NCBI GenBank assembly: GCA_922989275.2
Contig: OV277864.1
Coordinates: 62,001 to 126,000, forward strand
Origin: Gari tellinella
Taxonomy: Eukaryota; Mollusca; Bivalvia; Cardiida; Psammobiidae
DNA length: 64,000 nt
Reading direction: 5' to 3'
This document shows positions 22,865 through 35,918 of this stretch, piece after piece. The notes under the pieces are model-generated. The model ran no database searches. It was not told the DNA's origin and saw only the letters and a program-made list of their open reading frames with translations. The position numbers and the translations under genes are program-made. Numbering within the stretch: the stretch's first letter is position 1; every line of letters begins with the position of its first letter.

Positions 22865-23197
22865 CTAGTAGTCAGAATCAGAAGAGTACTCCGAATCTGA
22901 TCCGGAGACAATTTCTACAGACTCGTCAAACATGTCTCTCCGTAGCTGTGCCACTTGGTCTGCTTTGATGTAGGCGTAGTCGTAGAACATGTTTCGTGCG
23001 CCTTCAACGACTGCCAGCTTCAGGCGAAGATTGTAACGAAAGGCCTTGTTGTTGCTTCTTTTTGCCATCTTGTAGCGTTTCAGTACGTCTCCAAGCCGCT
23101 GGTTCAGCAGAACTATCTGGTCGCAGGCTTTGCGGAAGCGTCGCTCAGCATCACAAAGAGTGTGGCGTTTGTCGAGAGATTGGATTCTGGAAGGCAT
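22865..23197 (-). CDS. Array gene, copy 15 (Q39L, most diverged copy)
   Basis: Unit 15 (22207-23796). Gln39 is changed to Leu, with synonymous changes at Ala45 and Arg47. The first TTG run is two triplets shorter and the TAG tract is rearranged (AGGTGTAGTAGTAG). It has the most differences of any copy but keeps the full frame, stem-loop (22810-22825) and TATA (23252-23259). Confidence 0.85.
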   Translation of the reverse strand: MPSRIQSLDKRHTLCDAERRFRKACDQIVLLNQRLGDVLKRYKMAKRSNNKAFRYNLRLKLAVVEGARNMFYDYAYIKADQVAQLRRDMFDESVEIVSGSDSEYSSDSDY

Positions 23198-24189
23198 CTT
23201 GAATAGTTGTAGCTATAGCAAGACAATGATGAATTGGATAGAAGTTTCGCATATTTATACAATAAATCGCAGAGACTGGAAGTCAAAGATGCCAGTGCCA
23301 TTCTGACACACGAGAATGTAACAGTAGAATGACTGAGTTGACACTTAGCTAATTAGCACGGGTCGTTAAACAAACAACACCATGCGGTAATCGATATGCA
23401 ATCATAGCGCGAAACTGATTAGATTAGGATGTTTTCGCAAAGTGTTTATGAGCGATCATCCATTCATGCATGAACATAATACACAATTGAAAAAAGAAAT
23501 ATTAAATTTTCAACGCTGATGGGTTTGGTCTGAAAACGGCCAAAAATTATAATTATTCTAACCATCAACCCGCACACCCATCCCCCATATTTCTCTATAA
23601 TTTAGTTGTCTTGTAATTGTATCATAATTGTAAATGAAATGTTTAAACATATTTATTATAAAATTGTTGTAAAAATGTTTGGAAGTTGTAAAAGCAAAAA
23701 CATTATATGTACTTGCTAACAGCAGTTTCAGATATTAAGTGAAATGATGTTGAGTGTACGTGTGGGGTGGGGGAGGGAGGGTTAATTACCGCGATTACGC
23801 TTAAAATGATGATAATGTTAATAAACTCTGTCTTTTGTAAATTCCTACTAAATAATATTTAATAACTGGCAGCTGTAGTTGATCTACTTATAAACTATAT
23901 AGAAGTAGTAGTAGTAATTGTTGTTGTTGTTGTAATTCTGGTGGTAGTCGTAGTAGTAGCAGCAACATTCATAGAAGTAGTAGTTGTAGTAGTAGTAACA
24001 GTAGTATTGTTGCAATTATGGTAGAAGTAGTAGTTGTAGTAGTAGTAGTAGAAGTAGTAGTAGTAGAAGTAGTAGAAGTTGTAGTAGTAGAAGTAGTAAT
24101 AGTAGTAGAAATAGTTGTAGTAGTAATAGTAGTAGTAGTAGTAGTAATAGTAGTAGTTGATGTTGTTGTTATTTTGGAAGTTGTAGCAA

Positions 24190-24222
<33 letters not shown>

Positions 24223-24454
24223 ATTCAGTAGCAGTAGTAGTTGTTGTTTTTTATAATGTTGGTAGTAGTAGTAGTAGAATCGAATAGGTATTAATAGAGA
24301 CCGGTAGCTGTTATTGTTAACAATAACTTTGTGGGGTAAGGGAATTCTTTGGAATTGTGTTTGTAAACTCTGAGAGATATATCTTTCTAGACATTTGTTG
24401 GCTCTGAAAAGGGCCGTTTGTGGAAAACGACTTGCGGTTTATATCCATGACTAA

Positions 24455-24787
24455 CTAGTAGTCAGAATCAGAAGAGTACTCCGAATCTGATCCGGAGACA
24501 ATTTCTACAGACTCGTCAAACATGTCTCTCCGTAGCTGTGCCACTTGGTCTGCTTTGATGTAGGCGTAGTCGTAGAACATGTTTCGTGCGCCTTCAACGA
24601 CTGCCAGCTTCAGGCGAAGATTGTAACGAAAGGCCTTGTTGTTGCTTCGTTTCGCCATCTTGTAGCGTTTCTGTACGTCTCCAAGCCGCTGGTTCAGCAG
24701 AACTATCTGGTCGCAGGCTTTGCGGAAGCGTCGCTCAGCATCACAAAGAGTGTGGCGTTTGTCGGGAGATTGGATTCTGGAAGGCAT
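24455..24787 (-). CDS. Array gene, copy 16 (L8P)
   Basis: Unit 16 (23797-25386). Leu8 is changed to Pro. A G to A change upstream of TATA (tcaaaaatgcc near 24877) is shared with units 19, 20 and 29. The stem-loop is at 24400-24415 and TATA at 24842-24849. Confidence 0.85.
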   Translation of the reverse strand: MPSRIQSPDKRHTLCDAERRFRKACDQIVLLNQRLGDVQKRYKMAKRSNNKAFRYNLRLKLAVVEGARNMFYDYAYIKADQVAQLRRDMFDESVEIVSGSDSEYSSDSDY

Positions 24788-25779
24788 CTTGAATAGTTGT
24801 AGCTATAGCAAGACAATGATGAATTGGATAGAAGTTTCGCATATTTATACAATAAATCGCAGAGACTGGAAGTCAAAAATGCCAGTGCCATTCTGACACA
24901 CGAGAATGTAACAGTAGAATGACTGAGTTGACACTTAGCTAATTAGCACGGGTCGTTAAACAAACAACACCATGCGGTAATCGATATGCAATCATAGCGC
25001 GAAACTGATTAGATTAGGATGTTTTCGCAAAGTGTTTATGAGCGATCATCCATTCATGCATGAACATAATACACAATTGAAAAAAGAAATATTAAATTTT
25101 CAACGCTGATGGGTTTGGTCTGAAAACGGCCAAAAATTATAATTATTCTAACCATCAACCCGCACACCCATCCCCCATATTTCTCTATAATTTAGTTGTC
25201 TTGTAATTGTATCATAATTGTAAATGAAATGTTTAAACATATTTATTATAAAATTGTTGTAAAAATGTTTGGAAGTTGTAAAAGCAAAAACATTATATGT
25301 ACTTGCTAACAGCAGTTTCAGATATTAAGTGAAATGATGTTGAGTGTACGTGTGGGGTGGGGGAGGGAGGGTTAATTACCGCGATTACGCTTAAAATGAT
25401 GATAATGTTAATAAACTCTGTCTTTTGTAAATTCCTACTAAATAATATTTAATAACTGGCAGCTGTAGTTGATCTACTTATAAACTATATAGAAGTAGTA
25501 GTAGTAATAGTTGTTGTTGTTGTAATTCTGGTGGTAGTCGTAGTAGTAGCAGCAACATTCATAGAAGTAGTAGTTGTAGTAGTAGTAACAGTAGTATTGT
25601 TGCAATTATGGTAGAAGTAGTAGTTGTAGTAGTAGTAGTAGAAGTAGTAGTAGTAGAAGTAGTAGAAGTTGTAGTAGTAGAAGTAGTAATAGTAGTAGAA
25701 ATAGTTGTAGTAGTAATAGTAGTAGTAGTAGTAGTAATAGTAGTAGTTGATGTTGTTGTTATTTTGGAAGTTGTAGCAA

Positions 25780-25812
<33 letters not shown>

Positions 25813-26044
25813 ATTCAGTAGCAGTAGTAGTTGTTGTTTTTTATAATGTTGGTAGTAGTAGTAGTAGAATCGAATAGGTATTAATAGAGACCGGTAGCTG
25901 TTATTGTTAACAATAACTTTGTGGGGTAAGGGAATTCTTTGGAATTGTGTTTGTAAACTCTGAGAGATATATCTTTCTAGACATTTGTTGGCTCTGAAAA
26001 GGGCCGTTTGTGGAAAACGACTTGCGGTTTATATCCATGACTAA

Positions 26045-26377
26045 CTAGTAGTCAGAATCAGAAGAGTACTCCGAATCTGATCCGGAGACAATTTCTACAG
26101 ACTCGTCAAACATGTCTCTCCGTAGCTGTGCCACTTGGTCTGCTTTGATGTAGGCGTAGTCGTAGAACATGTTTCGTGCGCCTTCAACGACTGCCAGCTT
26201 CAGGCGAAGATTGTAACGAAAGGCCTTGTTGTTGCTTCGTTTCGCCATCTTGTAGCGTTTCTGTACGTCTCCAAGCCGCTGGTTCAGCAGAACTATCTGG
26301 TCGCAGGCTTTGCGGAAGCGTCGCTCAGCATCACAAAGAGTGTGGCGTTTGTCGAGAGATTGGATTCTGGAAGGCAT
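26045..26377 (-). CDS. Array gene, copy 17 (consensus)
   Basis: Unit 17 (25387-26976, 1590 bp). I see no private differences from unit 2. The stem-loop is at 25990-26005 and TATA at 26432-26439. Confidence 0.85.
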   Translation of the reverse strand: MPSRIQSLDKRHTLCDAERRFRKACDQIVLLNQRLGDVQKRYKMAKRSNNKAFRYNLRLKLAVVEGARNMFYDYAYIKADQVAQLRRDMFDESVEIVSGSDSEYSSDSDY

Positions 26378-27369
26378 CTTGAATAGTTGTAGCTATAGCA
26401 AGACAATGATGAATTGGATAGAAGTTTCGCATATTTATACAATAAATCGCAGAGACTGGAAGTCAAAGATGCCAGTGCCATTCTGACACACGAGAATGTA
26501 ACAGTAGAATGACTGAGTTGACACTTAGCTAATTAGCACGGGTCGTTAAACAAACAACACCATGCGGTAATCGATATGCAATCATAGCGCGAAACTGATT
26601 AGATTAGGATGTTTTCGCAAAGTGTTTATGAGCGATCATCCATTCATGCATGAACATAATACACAATTGAAAAAAGAAATATTAAATTTTCAACGCTGAT
26701 GGGTTTGGTCTGAAAACGGCCAAAAATTATAATTATTCTAACCATCAACCCGCACACCCATCCCCCATATTTCTCTATAATTTAGTTGTCTTGTAATTGT
26801 ATCATAATTGTAAATGAAATGTTTAAACATATTTATTATAAAATTGTTGTAAAAATGTTTGGAAGTTGTAAAAGCAAAAACATTATATGTACTTGCTAAC
26901 AGCAGTTTCAGATATTAAGTGAAATGATGTTGAGTGTACGTGTGGGGTGGGGGAGGGAGGGTTAATTACCGCGATTACGCTTAAAATGATGATAATGTTA
27001 ATAAACTCTGTCTTTTGTAAATTCCTACTAAATAATATTTAATAACTGGCAGCTGTAGTTGATCTACTTATAAACTATATAGAAGTAGTAGTAGTAATAG
27101 TTGTTGTTGTTGTAATTCTGGTGGTAGTCGTAGTAGTAGCAGCAACATTCATAGAAGTAGTAGTTGTAGTAGTAGTAACAGTAGTATTGTTGCAATTATG
27201 GTAGAAGTAGTAGTTGTAGTAGTAGTAGTAGAAGTAGTAGTAGTAGAAGTAGTAGAAGTTGTAGTAGTAGAAGTAGTAATAGTAGTAGAAATAGTTGTAG
27301 TAGTAATAGTAGTAGTAGTAGTAGTAATAGTAGTAGTTGATGTTGTTGTTATTTTGGAAGTTGTAGCAA

Positions 27370-27402
<33 letters not shown>

Positions 27403-27634
27403 ATTCAGTAGCAGTAGTAGTTGTTGTTTTTTATAATGTTGGTAGTAGTAGTAGTAGAATCGAATAGGTATTAATAGAGACCGGTAGCTGTTATTGTTAA
27501 CAATAACTTTGTGGGGTAAGGGAATTCTTTGGAATTGTGTTTGTAAACTCTGAGAGATATATCTTTCTAGACATTTGTTGGCTCTGAAAAGGGCCGTTTG
27601 TGGAAAACGACTTGCGGTTTATATCCATGACTAA

Positions 27635-27967
27635 CTAGTAGTCAGAATCAGAAGAGTACTCCGAATCTGATCCGGAGACAATTTCTACAGACTCGTCAAA
27701 CATGTCTCTCCGTAGCTGTGCCACTTGGTCTGCTTTGATGTAGGCGTAGTCGTAGAACATGTTTCGTGCGCCTTCAACGACTGCCAGCTTCAGGCGAAGA
27801 TTGTAACGAAAGGCCTTGTTGTTGCTTCGTTTCGCCATCTTGTAGCGTTTCTGTACGTCTCCAAGCCGCTGGTTCAGCAGAACTATCTGGTCGCAGGCTT
27901 TGCGGAAGCGTCGCTCAGCATCACAAAGAGTGTGGCGTTTGTCGAGAGATTGGATTCTGGAAGGCAT
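27635..27967 (-). CDS. Array gene, copy 18 (consensus)
   Basis: Unit 18 (26977-28566, 1590 bp) appears identical to unit 17. The stem-loop is at 27580-27595 and TATA at 28022-28029. Confidence 0.85.
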   Translation of the reverse strand: MPSRIQSLDKRHTLCDAERRFRKACDQIVLLNQRLGDVQKRYKMAKRSNNKAFRYNLRLKLAVVEGARNMFYDYAYIKADQVAQLRRDMFDESVEIVSGSDSEYSSDSDY

Positions 27968-28953
27968 CTTGAATAGTTGTAGCTATAGCAAGACAATGAT
28001 GAATTGGATAGAAGTTTCGCATATTTATACAATAAATCGCAGAGACTGGAAGTCAAAGATGCCAGTGCCATTCTGACACACGAGAATGTAACAGTAGAAT
28101 GACTGAGTTGACACTTAGCTAATTAGCACGGGTCGTTAAACAAACAACACCATGCGGTAATCGATATGCAATCATAGCGCGAAACTGATTAGATTAGGAT
28201 GTTTTCGCAAAGTGTTTATGAGCGATCATCCATTCATGCATGAACATAATACACAATTGAAAAAAGAAATATTAAATTTTCAACGCTGATGGGTTTGGTC
28301 TGAAAACGGCCAAAAATTATAATTATTCTAACCATCAACCCGCACACCCATCCCCCATATTTCTCTATAATTTAGTTGTCTTGTAATTGTATCATAATTG
28401 TAAATGAAATGTTTAAACATATTTATTATAAAATTGTTGTAAAAATGTTTGGAAGTTGTAAAAGCAAAAACATTATATGTACTTGCTAACAGCAGTTTCA
28501 GATATTAAGTGAAATGATGTTGAGTGTACGTGTGGGGTGGGGGAGGGAGGGTTAATTACCGCGATTACGCTTAAAATGATGATAATGTTAATAAACTCTG
28601 TCTTTTGTAAATTCCTACTAAATAATATTTAATAACTGGCAGCTGTAGTTGATCTACTTATAAACTATATAGAAGTAGTAGTAGTAATAGTTGTTGTTGT
28701 TGTAATTCTGGTGGTAGTCGTAGTAGTAGCAGCAACATTCATAGAAGTAGTAGTTGTAGTAGTAGTAACAGTAGTATTGTTGCAATTATGGTAGAAGTAG
28801 TAGTTGTAGTAGTAGTAGTAGAAGTAGTAGTAGTAGAAGTAGTAGAAGTTGTAGTAGTAGAAGTAGTAATAGTAGTAGAAATAGTTGTAGTAGTAATAGT
28901 AGTAGTAGTAATAGTAGTAGTTGATGTTGTTGTTATTTTGGAAGTTGTAGCAA

Positions 28954-28989
<36 letters not shown>

Positions 28990-29221
28990 ATTCAGTAGCA
29001 GTAGTAGTTGTTGTTTTTTATAATGTTGGTAGTAGTAGTAGTAGAATCGAATAGGTATTAATAGAGACCGGTAGCTGTTATTGTTAACAATAACTTTGTG
29101 GGGTAAGGGAATTCTTTGGAATTGTGTTTGTAAACTCTGAGAGATATATCTTTCTAGACATTTGTTGGCTCTGAAAAGGGCCGTTTGTGGAAAACGACTT
29201 GCGGTTTATATCCATGACTAA

Positions 29222-29554
29222 CTAGTAGTCAGAATCAGAAGAGTACTCCGAATCTGATCCGGAGACAATTTCTACAGACTCGTCAAACATGTCTCTCCGT
29301 AGCTGTGCCACTTGGTCTGCTTTGATGTAGGCGTAGTCGTAGAACATGTTTCGTGCGCCTTCAACGACTGCCAGCTTCAGGCGAAGATTGTAACGAAAGG
29401 CCTTGTTGTTGCTTCGTTTCGCCATCTTGTAGCGTTTCTGTACGTCTCCAAGCCGCTGGTTCAGCAGAACTATCTGGTCGCAGGCTTTGCGGAAGCGTCG
29501 CTCAGCATCACAAAGAGTGTGGCGTTTGTCGAGAGATTGGATTCTGGAAGGCAT
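29222..29554 (-). CDS. Array gene, copy 19
   Basis: Unit 19 (28567-30153, 1587 bp) lost two triplets in the first TAG run and gained one in the second; unit 20 has the same pattern. Consensus protein. The stem-loop is at 29167-29182 and TATA at 29609-29616. It carries the tcaaaaatgcc variant. Confidence 0.85.
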   Translation of the reverse strand: MPSRIQSLDKRHTLCDAERRFRKACDQIVLLNQRLGDVQKRYKMAKRSNNKAFRYNLRLKLAVVEGARNMFYDYAYIKADQVAQLRRDMFDESVEIVSGSDSEYSSDSDY

Positions 29555-30540
29555 CTTGAATAGTTGTAGCTATAGCAAGACAATGATGAATTGGATAGAA
29601 GTTTCGCATATTTATACAATAAATCGCAGAGACTGGAAGTCAAAAATGCCAGTGCCATTCTGACACACGAGAATGTAACAGTAGAATGACTGAGTTGACA
29701 CTTAGCTAATTAGCACGGGTCGTTAAACAAACAACACCATGCGGTAATCGATATGCAATCATAGCGCGAAACTGATTAGATTAGGATGTTTTCGCAAAGT
29801 GTTTATGAGCGATCATCCATTCATGCATGAACATAATACACAATTGAAAAAAGAAATATTAAATTTTCAACGCTGATGGGTTTGGTCTGAAAACGGCCAA
29901 AAATTATAATTATTCTAACCATCAACCCGCACACCCATCCCCCATATTTCTCTATAATTTAGTTGTCTTGTAATTGTATCATAATTGTAAATGAAATGTT
30001 TAAACATATTTATTATAAAATTGTTGTAAAAATGTTTGGAAGTTGTAAAAGCAAAAACATTATATGTACTTGCTAACAGCAGTTTCAGATATTAAGTGAA
30101 ATGATGTTGAGTGTACGTGTGGGGTGGGGGAGGGAGGGTTAATTACCGCGATTACGCTTAAAATGATGATAATGTTAATAAACTCTGTCTTTTGTAAATT
30201 CCTACTAAATAATATTTAATAACTGGCAGCTGTAGTTGATCTACTTATAAACTATATAGAAGTAGTAGTAGTAATAGTTGTTGTTGTTGTAATTCTGGTG
30301 GTAGTCGTAGTAGTAGCAGCAACATTCATAGAAGTAGTAGTTGTAGTAGTAGTAACAGTAGTATTGTTGCAATTATGGTAGAAGTAGTAGTTGTAGTAGT
30401 AGTAGTAGAAGTAGTAGTAGTAGAAGTAGTAGAAGATGTAGTAGTAGAAGTAGTAATAGTAGTAGAAATAGTTGTAGTAGTAATAGTAGTAGTAGTAATA
30501 GTAGTAGTTGATGTTGTTGTTATTTTGGAAGTTGTAGCAA

Positions 30541-30576
<36 letters not shown>

Positions 30577-30808
30577 ATTCAGTAGCAGTAGTAGTTGTTG
30601 TTTTTTATAATGTTGGTAGTAGTAGTAGTAGAATCGAATAGGTATTAATAGAGACCGGTAGCTGTTATTGTTAACAATAACTTTGTGGGGTAAGGGAATT
30701 CTTTGGAATTGTGTTTGTAAACTCTGAGAGATATATCTTTCTAGACATTTGTTGGCTCTGAAAAGGGCCGTTTGTGGAAAACGACTTGCGGTTTATATCC
30801 ATGACTAA

Positions 30809-31141
30809 CTAGTAGTCAGAATCAGAAGAGTACTCCGAATCTGATCCGGAGACAATTTCTACAGACTCGTCAAACATGTCTCTCCGTAGCTGTGCCACTT
30901 GGTCTGCTTTGATGTAGGCGTAGTCGTAGAACATGTTTCGTGCGCCTTCAACGACTGCCAGCTTCAGGCGAAGATTGTAACGAAAGGCCTTGTTGTTGCT
31001 TCGTTTCGCCATCTTGTAGCGTTTCTGTACGTCTCCAAGCCGCTGGTTCAGCAGAACTATCTGGTCGCAGGCTTTGCGGAAGCGTCGCTCAGCATCACAA
31101 AGAGTGTGGCGTTTGTCGAGAGATTGGATTCTGGAAGGCAT
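30809..31141 (-). CDS. Array gene, copy 20
   Basis: Unit 20 (30154-31740, 1587 bp). Consensus protein. The stem-loop is at 30754-30769 and TATA at 31196-31203. It carries the tcaaaaatgcc variant and a private gaagatgtag change in the microsatellite. Confidence 0.85.
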   Translation of the reverse strand: MPSRIQSLDKRHTLCDAERRFRKACDQIVLLNQRLGDVQKRYKMAKRSNNKAFRYNLRLKLAVVEGARNMFYDYAYIKADQVAQLRRDMFDESVEIVSGSDSEYSSDSDY

Positions 31142-32127
31142 CTTGAATAGTTGTAGCTATAGCAAGACAATGATGAATTGGATAGAAGTTTCGCATATTT
31201 ATACAATAAATCGCAGAGACTGGAAGTCAAAAATGCCAGTGCCATTCTGACACACGAGAATGTAACAGTAGAATGACTGAGTTGACACTTAGCTAATTAG
31301 CACGGGTCGTTAAACAAACAACACCATGCGGTAATCGATATGCAATCATAGCGCGAAACTGATTAGATTAGGATGTTTTCGCAAAGTGTTTATGAGCGAT
31401 CATCCATTCATGCATGAACATAATACACAATTGAAAAAAGAAATATTAAATTTTCAACGCTGATGGGTTTGGTCTGAAAACGGCCAAAAATTATAATTAT
31501 TCTAACCATCAACCCGCACACCCATCCCCCATATTTCTCTATAATTTAGTTGTCTTGTAATTGTATCATAATTGTAAATGAAATGTTTAAACATATTTAT
31601 TATAAAATTGTTGTAAAAATGTTTGGAAGTTGTAAAAGCAAAAACATTATATGTACTTGCTAACAGCAGTTTCAGATATTAAGTGAAATGATGTTGAGTG
31701 TACGTGTGGGGTGGGGGAGGGAGGGTTAATTACCGCGATTACGCTTAAAATGATGATAATGTTAATAAACTCTGTCTTTTGTAAATTCCTACTAAATAAT
31801 ATTTAATAACTGGCAGCTGTAGTTGATCTACTTATAAACTATATAGAAGTAGTAGTAGTAATAGTTGTTGTTGTTGTAATTCTGGTGGTAGTCGTAGTAG
31901 TAGCAGCAACATTCATAGAAGTAGTAGTTGTAGTAGTAGTAACAGTAGTATTGTTGCAATTATGGTAGAAGTAGTAGTTGTAGTAGTAGTAGTAGAAGTA
32001 GTAGTAGTAGAAGTAGTAGAAGTTGTAGTAGTAGAAGTAGTAATAGTAGTAGAAATAGTTGTAGTAGTAGTAGTAGTAGTAGTAATAGTAGTAGTTGATG
32101 TTGTTGTTATTTTGGAAGTTGTAGCAA

Positions 32128-32163
<36 letters not shown>

Positions 32164-32395
32164 ATTCAGTAGCAGTAGTAGTTGTTGTTTTTTATAATGT
32201 TGGTAGTAGTAGTAGTAGATTCGAATAGGTATTAATAGAGACCGGTAGCTGTTATTGTTAACAATAACTTTGTGGGGTAAGGGAATTCTTTGGAATTGTG
32301 TTTGTAAACTCTGAGAGATATATCTTTCTAGACATTTGTTGGCTCTGAAAAGGGCCGTTTGTGGAAAACGACTTGCGGTTTATATCCATGACTAA

Positions 32396-32728
32396 CTAGT
32401 AGTCAGAATCAGAAGAGTACTCCGAATCTGATCCGGAGACAATTTCTACAGACTCGTCAAACATGTCTCTCCGTAGCTGTGCCACTTGGTCTGCTTTGAT
32501 GTAGGCGTAGTCGTAGAACATGTTTCGTGCGCCTTCAACGACTGCCAGCTTCAGGCGAAGATTGTAACGAAAGGCCTTGTTGTTGCTTCGTTTCGCCATC
32601 TTGTAGCGTTTCTGTACGTCTCCAAGCCGCTGGTTCAGCAGAACTATCTGGTCGCAGGCTTTGCGGAAGCGTCGCTCAGCATCACAAAGAGTGTGGCGTT
32701 TGTCGAGAGATTGGATTCTGGAAGGCAT
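32396..32728 (-). CDS. Array gene, copy 21
   Basis: Unit 21 (31741-33327, 1587 bp). Consensus protein. The stem-loop is at 32341-32356 and TATA at 32783-32790. Its G-rich motif is broken (GGGGGAAGGAGGG near 33300), so this unit has only three runs of three or more G. Confidence 0.85.
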   Translation of the reverse strand: MPSRIQSLDKRHTLCDAERRFRKACDQIVLLNQRLGDVQKRYKMAKRSNNKAFRYNLRLKLAVVEGARNMFYDYAYIKADQVAQLRRDMFDESVEIVSGSDSEYSSDSDY

Positions 32729-33723
32729 CTTGAATAGTTGTAGCTATAGCAAGACAATGATGAATTGGATAGAAGTTTCGCATATTTATACAATAAATCG
32801 CAGAGACTGGAAGTCAAAGATGCCAGTGCCATTCTGACACACGAGAATGTAACAGTAGAATGACTGAGTTGACACTTAGCTAATTAGCACGGGTCGTTAA
32901 ACAAACAACACCATGCGGTAATCGATATGCAATCATAGCGCGAAACTGATTAGATTAGGATGTTTTCGCAAAGTGTTTATGAGCGATCATCCATTCATGC
33001 ATGAACATAATACACAATTGAAAAAAGAAATATTAAATTTTCAACGCTGATGGGTTTGGTCTGAAAACGGCCAAAAATTATAATTATTCTAACCATCAAC
33101 CCGCACACCCATCCCCCATATTTCTCTATAATTTAGTTGTCTTGTAATTGTATCATAATTGTAAATGAAATGTTTAAACATATTTATTATAAAATTGTTG
33201 TAAAAATGTTTGGAAGTTGTAAAAGCAAAAACATTATATGTACTTGCTAACAGCAGTTTCAGATATTAAGTGAAATGATGTTGAGTGTACGTGTGGGGTG
33301 GGGGAAGGAGGGTTAATTACCGCGATTACGCTTAAAATGATGATAATGTTAATAAACTCTGTCTTTTGTAAATTCCTACTAAATAATATTTAATAACTGG
33401 CAGCTGTAGTTGATCTACTTATAAACTATATAGAAGTAGTAGTAGTAATAGTTGTTGTTGTTGTAATTCTGGTGGTAGTCGTAGTAGTAGCAGCAACATT
33501 CATAGAAGTAGTAGTTGTAGTAGTAGTAACAGTAGTATTGTTGCAATTATGGTAGAAGTAGTAGTTGTAGTAGTAGTAGTAGAAGTAGTAGTAGTAGAAG
33601 TAGTAGAAGTTGTAGTAGTAGAAGTAGTAATAGTAGTAGAAATAGTTGTAGTAGTAATAGTAGTAGTAGTAGTAGTAGTAATAGTAGTAGTTGATGTTGT
33701 TGTTATTTTGGAAGTTGTAGCAA

Positions 33724-33759
<36 letters not shown>

Positions 33760-33991
33760 ATTCAGTAGCAGTAGTAGTTGTTGTTTTTTATAATGTTGGT
33801 AGTAGTAGTAGTAGAATCGAATAGGTATTAATAGAGACCGGTAGCTGTTATTGTTAACAATAACTTTGTGGGGTAAGGGAATTCTTTGGAATTGTGTTTG
33901 TAAACTCTGAGAGATATATCTTTCTAGACATTTGTTGGCTCTGAAAAGGGCCGTTTGTGGAAAACGACTTGCGGTTTATATCCATGACTAA

Positions 33992-34324
33992 CTAGTAGTC
34001 AGAATCAGAAGAGTACTCCGAATCTGATCCGGAGACAATTTCTACAGACTCGTCAAACATGTCTCTCCGTAGCTGTGCCACTTGGTCTGCTTTGATGTAG
34101 GCGTAGTCGTAGAACATGTTTCGTGCGCCTTCAACGACTGCCAGCTTCAGGCGAAGATTGTAACGAAAGGCCTTGTTGTTGCTTCGTTTCGCCATCTTGT
34201 AGCGTTTCTGTACGTCTCCAAGCCGCTGGTTCAGCAGAACTATCTGGTCGCAGGCTTTGCGGAAGCGTCGCTCAGCATCACAAAGAGTGTGGCGTTTGTC
34301 GAGAGATTGGATTCTGGAAGGCAT
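33992..34324 (-). CDS. Array gene, copy 22
   Basis: Unit 22 (33328-34923, 1596 bp) has extra TAG triplets in both runs. Consensus protein. The stem-loop is at 33937-33952 and TATA at 34379-34386. Confidence 0.85.
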   Translation of the reverse strand: MPSRIQSLDKRHTLCDAERRFRKACDQIVLLNQRLGDVQKRYKMAKRSNNKAFRYNLRLKLAVVEGARNMFYDYAYIKADQVAQLRRDMFDESVEIVSGSDSEYSSDSDY

Positions 34325-35317
34325 CTTGAATAGTTGTAGCTATAGCAAGACAATGATGAATTGGATAGAAGTTTCGCATATTTATACAATAAATCGCAGA
34401 GACTGGAAGTCAAAGATGCCAGTGCCATTCTGACACACGAGAATGTAACAGTAGAATGACTGAGTTGACACTTAGCTAATTAGCACGGGTCGTTAAACAA
34501 ACAACACCATGCGGTAATCGATATGCAATCATAGCGCGAAACTGATTAGATTAGGATGTTTTCGCAAAGTGTTTATGAGCGATCATCCATTCATGCATGA
34601 ACATAATACACAATTGAAAAAAGAAATATTAAATTTTCAACGCTGATGGGTTTGGTCTGAAAACGGCCAAAAATTATAATTATTCTAACCATCAACCCGC
34701 ACACCCATCCCCCATATTTCTCTATAATTTAGTTGTCTTGTAATTGTATCATAATTGTAAATGAAATGTTTAAACATATTTATTATAAAATTGTTGTAAA
34801 AATGTTTGGAAGTTGTAAAAGCAAAAACATTATATGTACTTGCTAACAGCAGTTTCAGATATTAAGTGAAATGATGTTGAGTGTACGTGTGGGGTGGGGG
34901 AGGGAGGGTTAATTACCGCGATTACGCTTAAAATGATGATAATGTTAATAAACTCTGTCTTTTGTAAATTCCTACTAAATAATATTTAATAACTGGCAGC
35001 TGTAGTTGATCTACTTATAAACTATATAGAAGTAGTAGTAGTAATAGTTGTTGTTGTTGTAATTCTGGTGGTAGTCGTAGTAGTAGCAGCAACATTCATA
35101 GAAGTAGTAGTTGTAGTAGTAGTAACAGTAGTATTGTTGCAATTATGGTAGAAGTAGTAGTTGTAGTAGTAGTAGTAGAAGTAGTAGTAGTAGAAGTAGT
35201 AGAAGTTGTAGTAGTAGAAGTATTAGATAGTAGTAGAAATAGTTGTAGTAGTAATAGTAGTAGTAGTAGTAGTAATAGTAGTAGTTGATGTTGTTGTTAT
35301 TTTGGAAGTTGTAGCAA

Positions 35318-35353
<36 letters not shown>

Positions 35354-35585
35354 ATTCAGTAGCAGTAGTAGTTGTTGTTTTTTATAATGTTGGTAGTAGT
35401 AGTAGTAGAATCGAATAGGTATTAATAGAGACCGGTAGCTGTTATTGTTAACAATAACTTTGTGGGGTAAGGGAATTCTTTGGAATTGTGTTTGTAAACT
35501 CTGAGAGATATATCTTTCTAGACATTTGTTGGCTCTGAAAAGGGCCGTTTGTGGAAAACGACTTGCGGTTTATATCCATGACTAA

Positions 35586-35918
35586 CTAGTAGTCAGAATC
35601 AGAAGAGTACTCCGAATCTGATCCGGAGACAATTTCTACAGACTCGTCAAACATGTCTCTCCGTAGCTGTGCCACTTGGTCTGCTTTGATGTAGGCGTAG
35701 TCGTAGAACATGTTTCGTGCGCCTTCAACGACTGCCAGCTTCAGGCGAAGATTGTAACGAAAGGCCTTGTTGTTGCTTCGTTTCGCCATCTTGTAGCGTT
35801 TCTGTACGTCTCCAAGCCGCTGGTTCAGCAGAACTATCTGGTCGCAGGCTTTGCGGAAGCGTCGCTCAGCATCACAAAGAGTGTGGCGTTTGTCGAGAGA
35901 TTGGATTCTGGAAGGCAT
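35586..35918 (-). CDS. Array gene, copy 23
   Basis: Unit 23 (34924-36517, 1594 bp). The microsatellite carries GTATTAGATAGTAG in place of GTAGTAATAGTAG; units 25 and 27 share it. Consensus protein. The stem-loop is at 35531-35546 and TATA at 35973-35980. Confidence 0.85.
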   Translation of the reverse strand: MPSRIQSLDKRHTLCDAERRFRKACDQIVLLNQRLGDVQKRYKMAKRSNNKAFRYNLRLKLAVVEGARNMFYDYAYIKADQVAQLRRDMFDESVEIVSGSDSEYSSDSDY

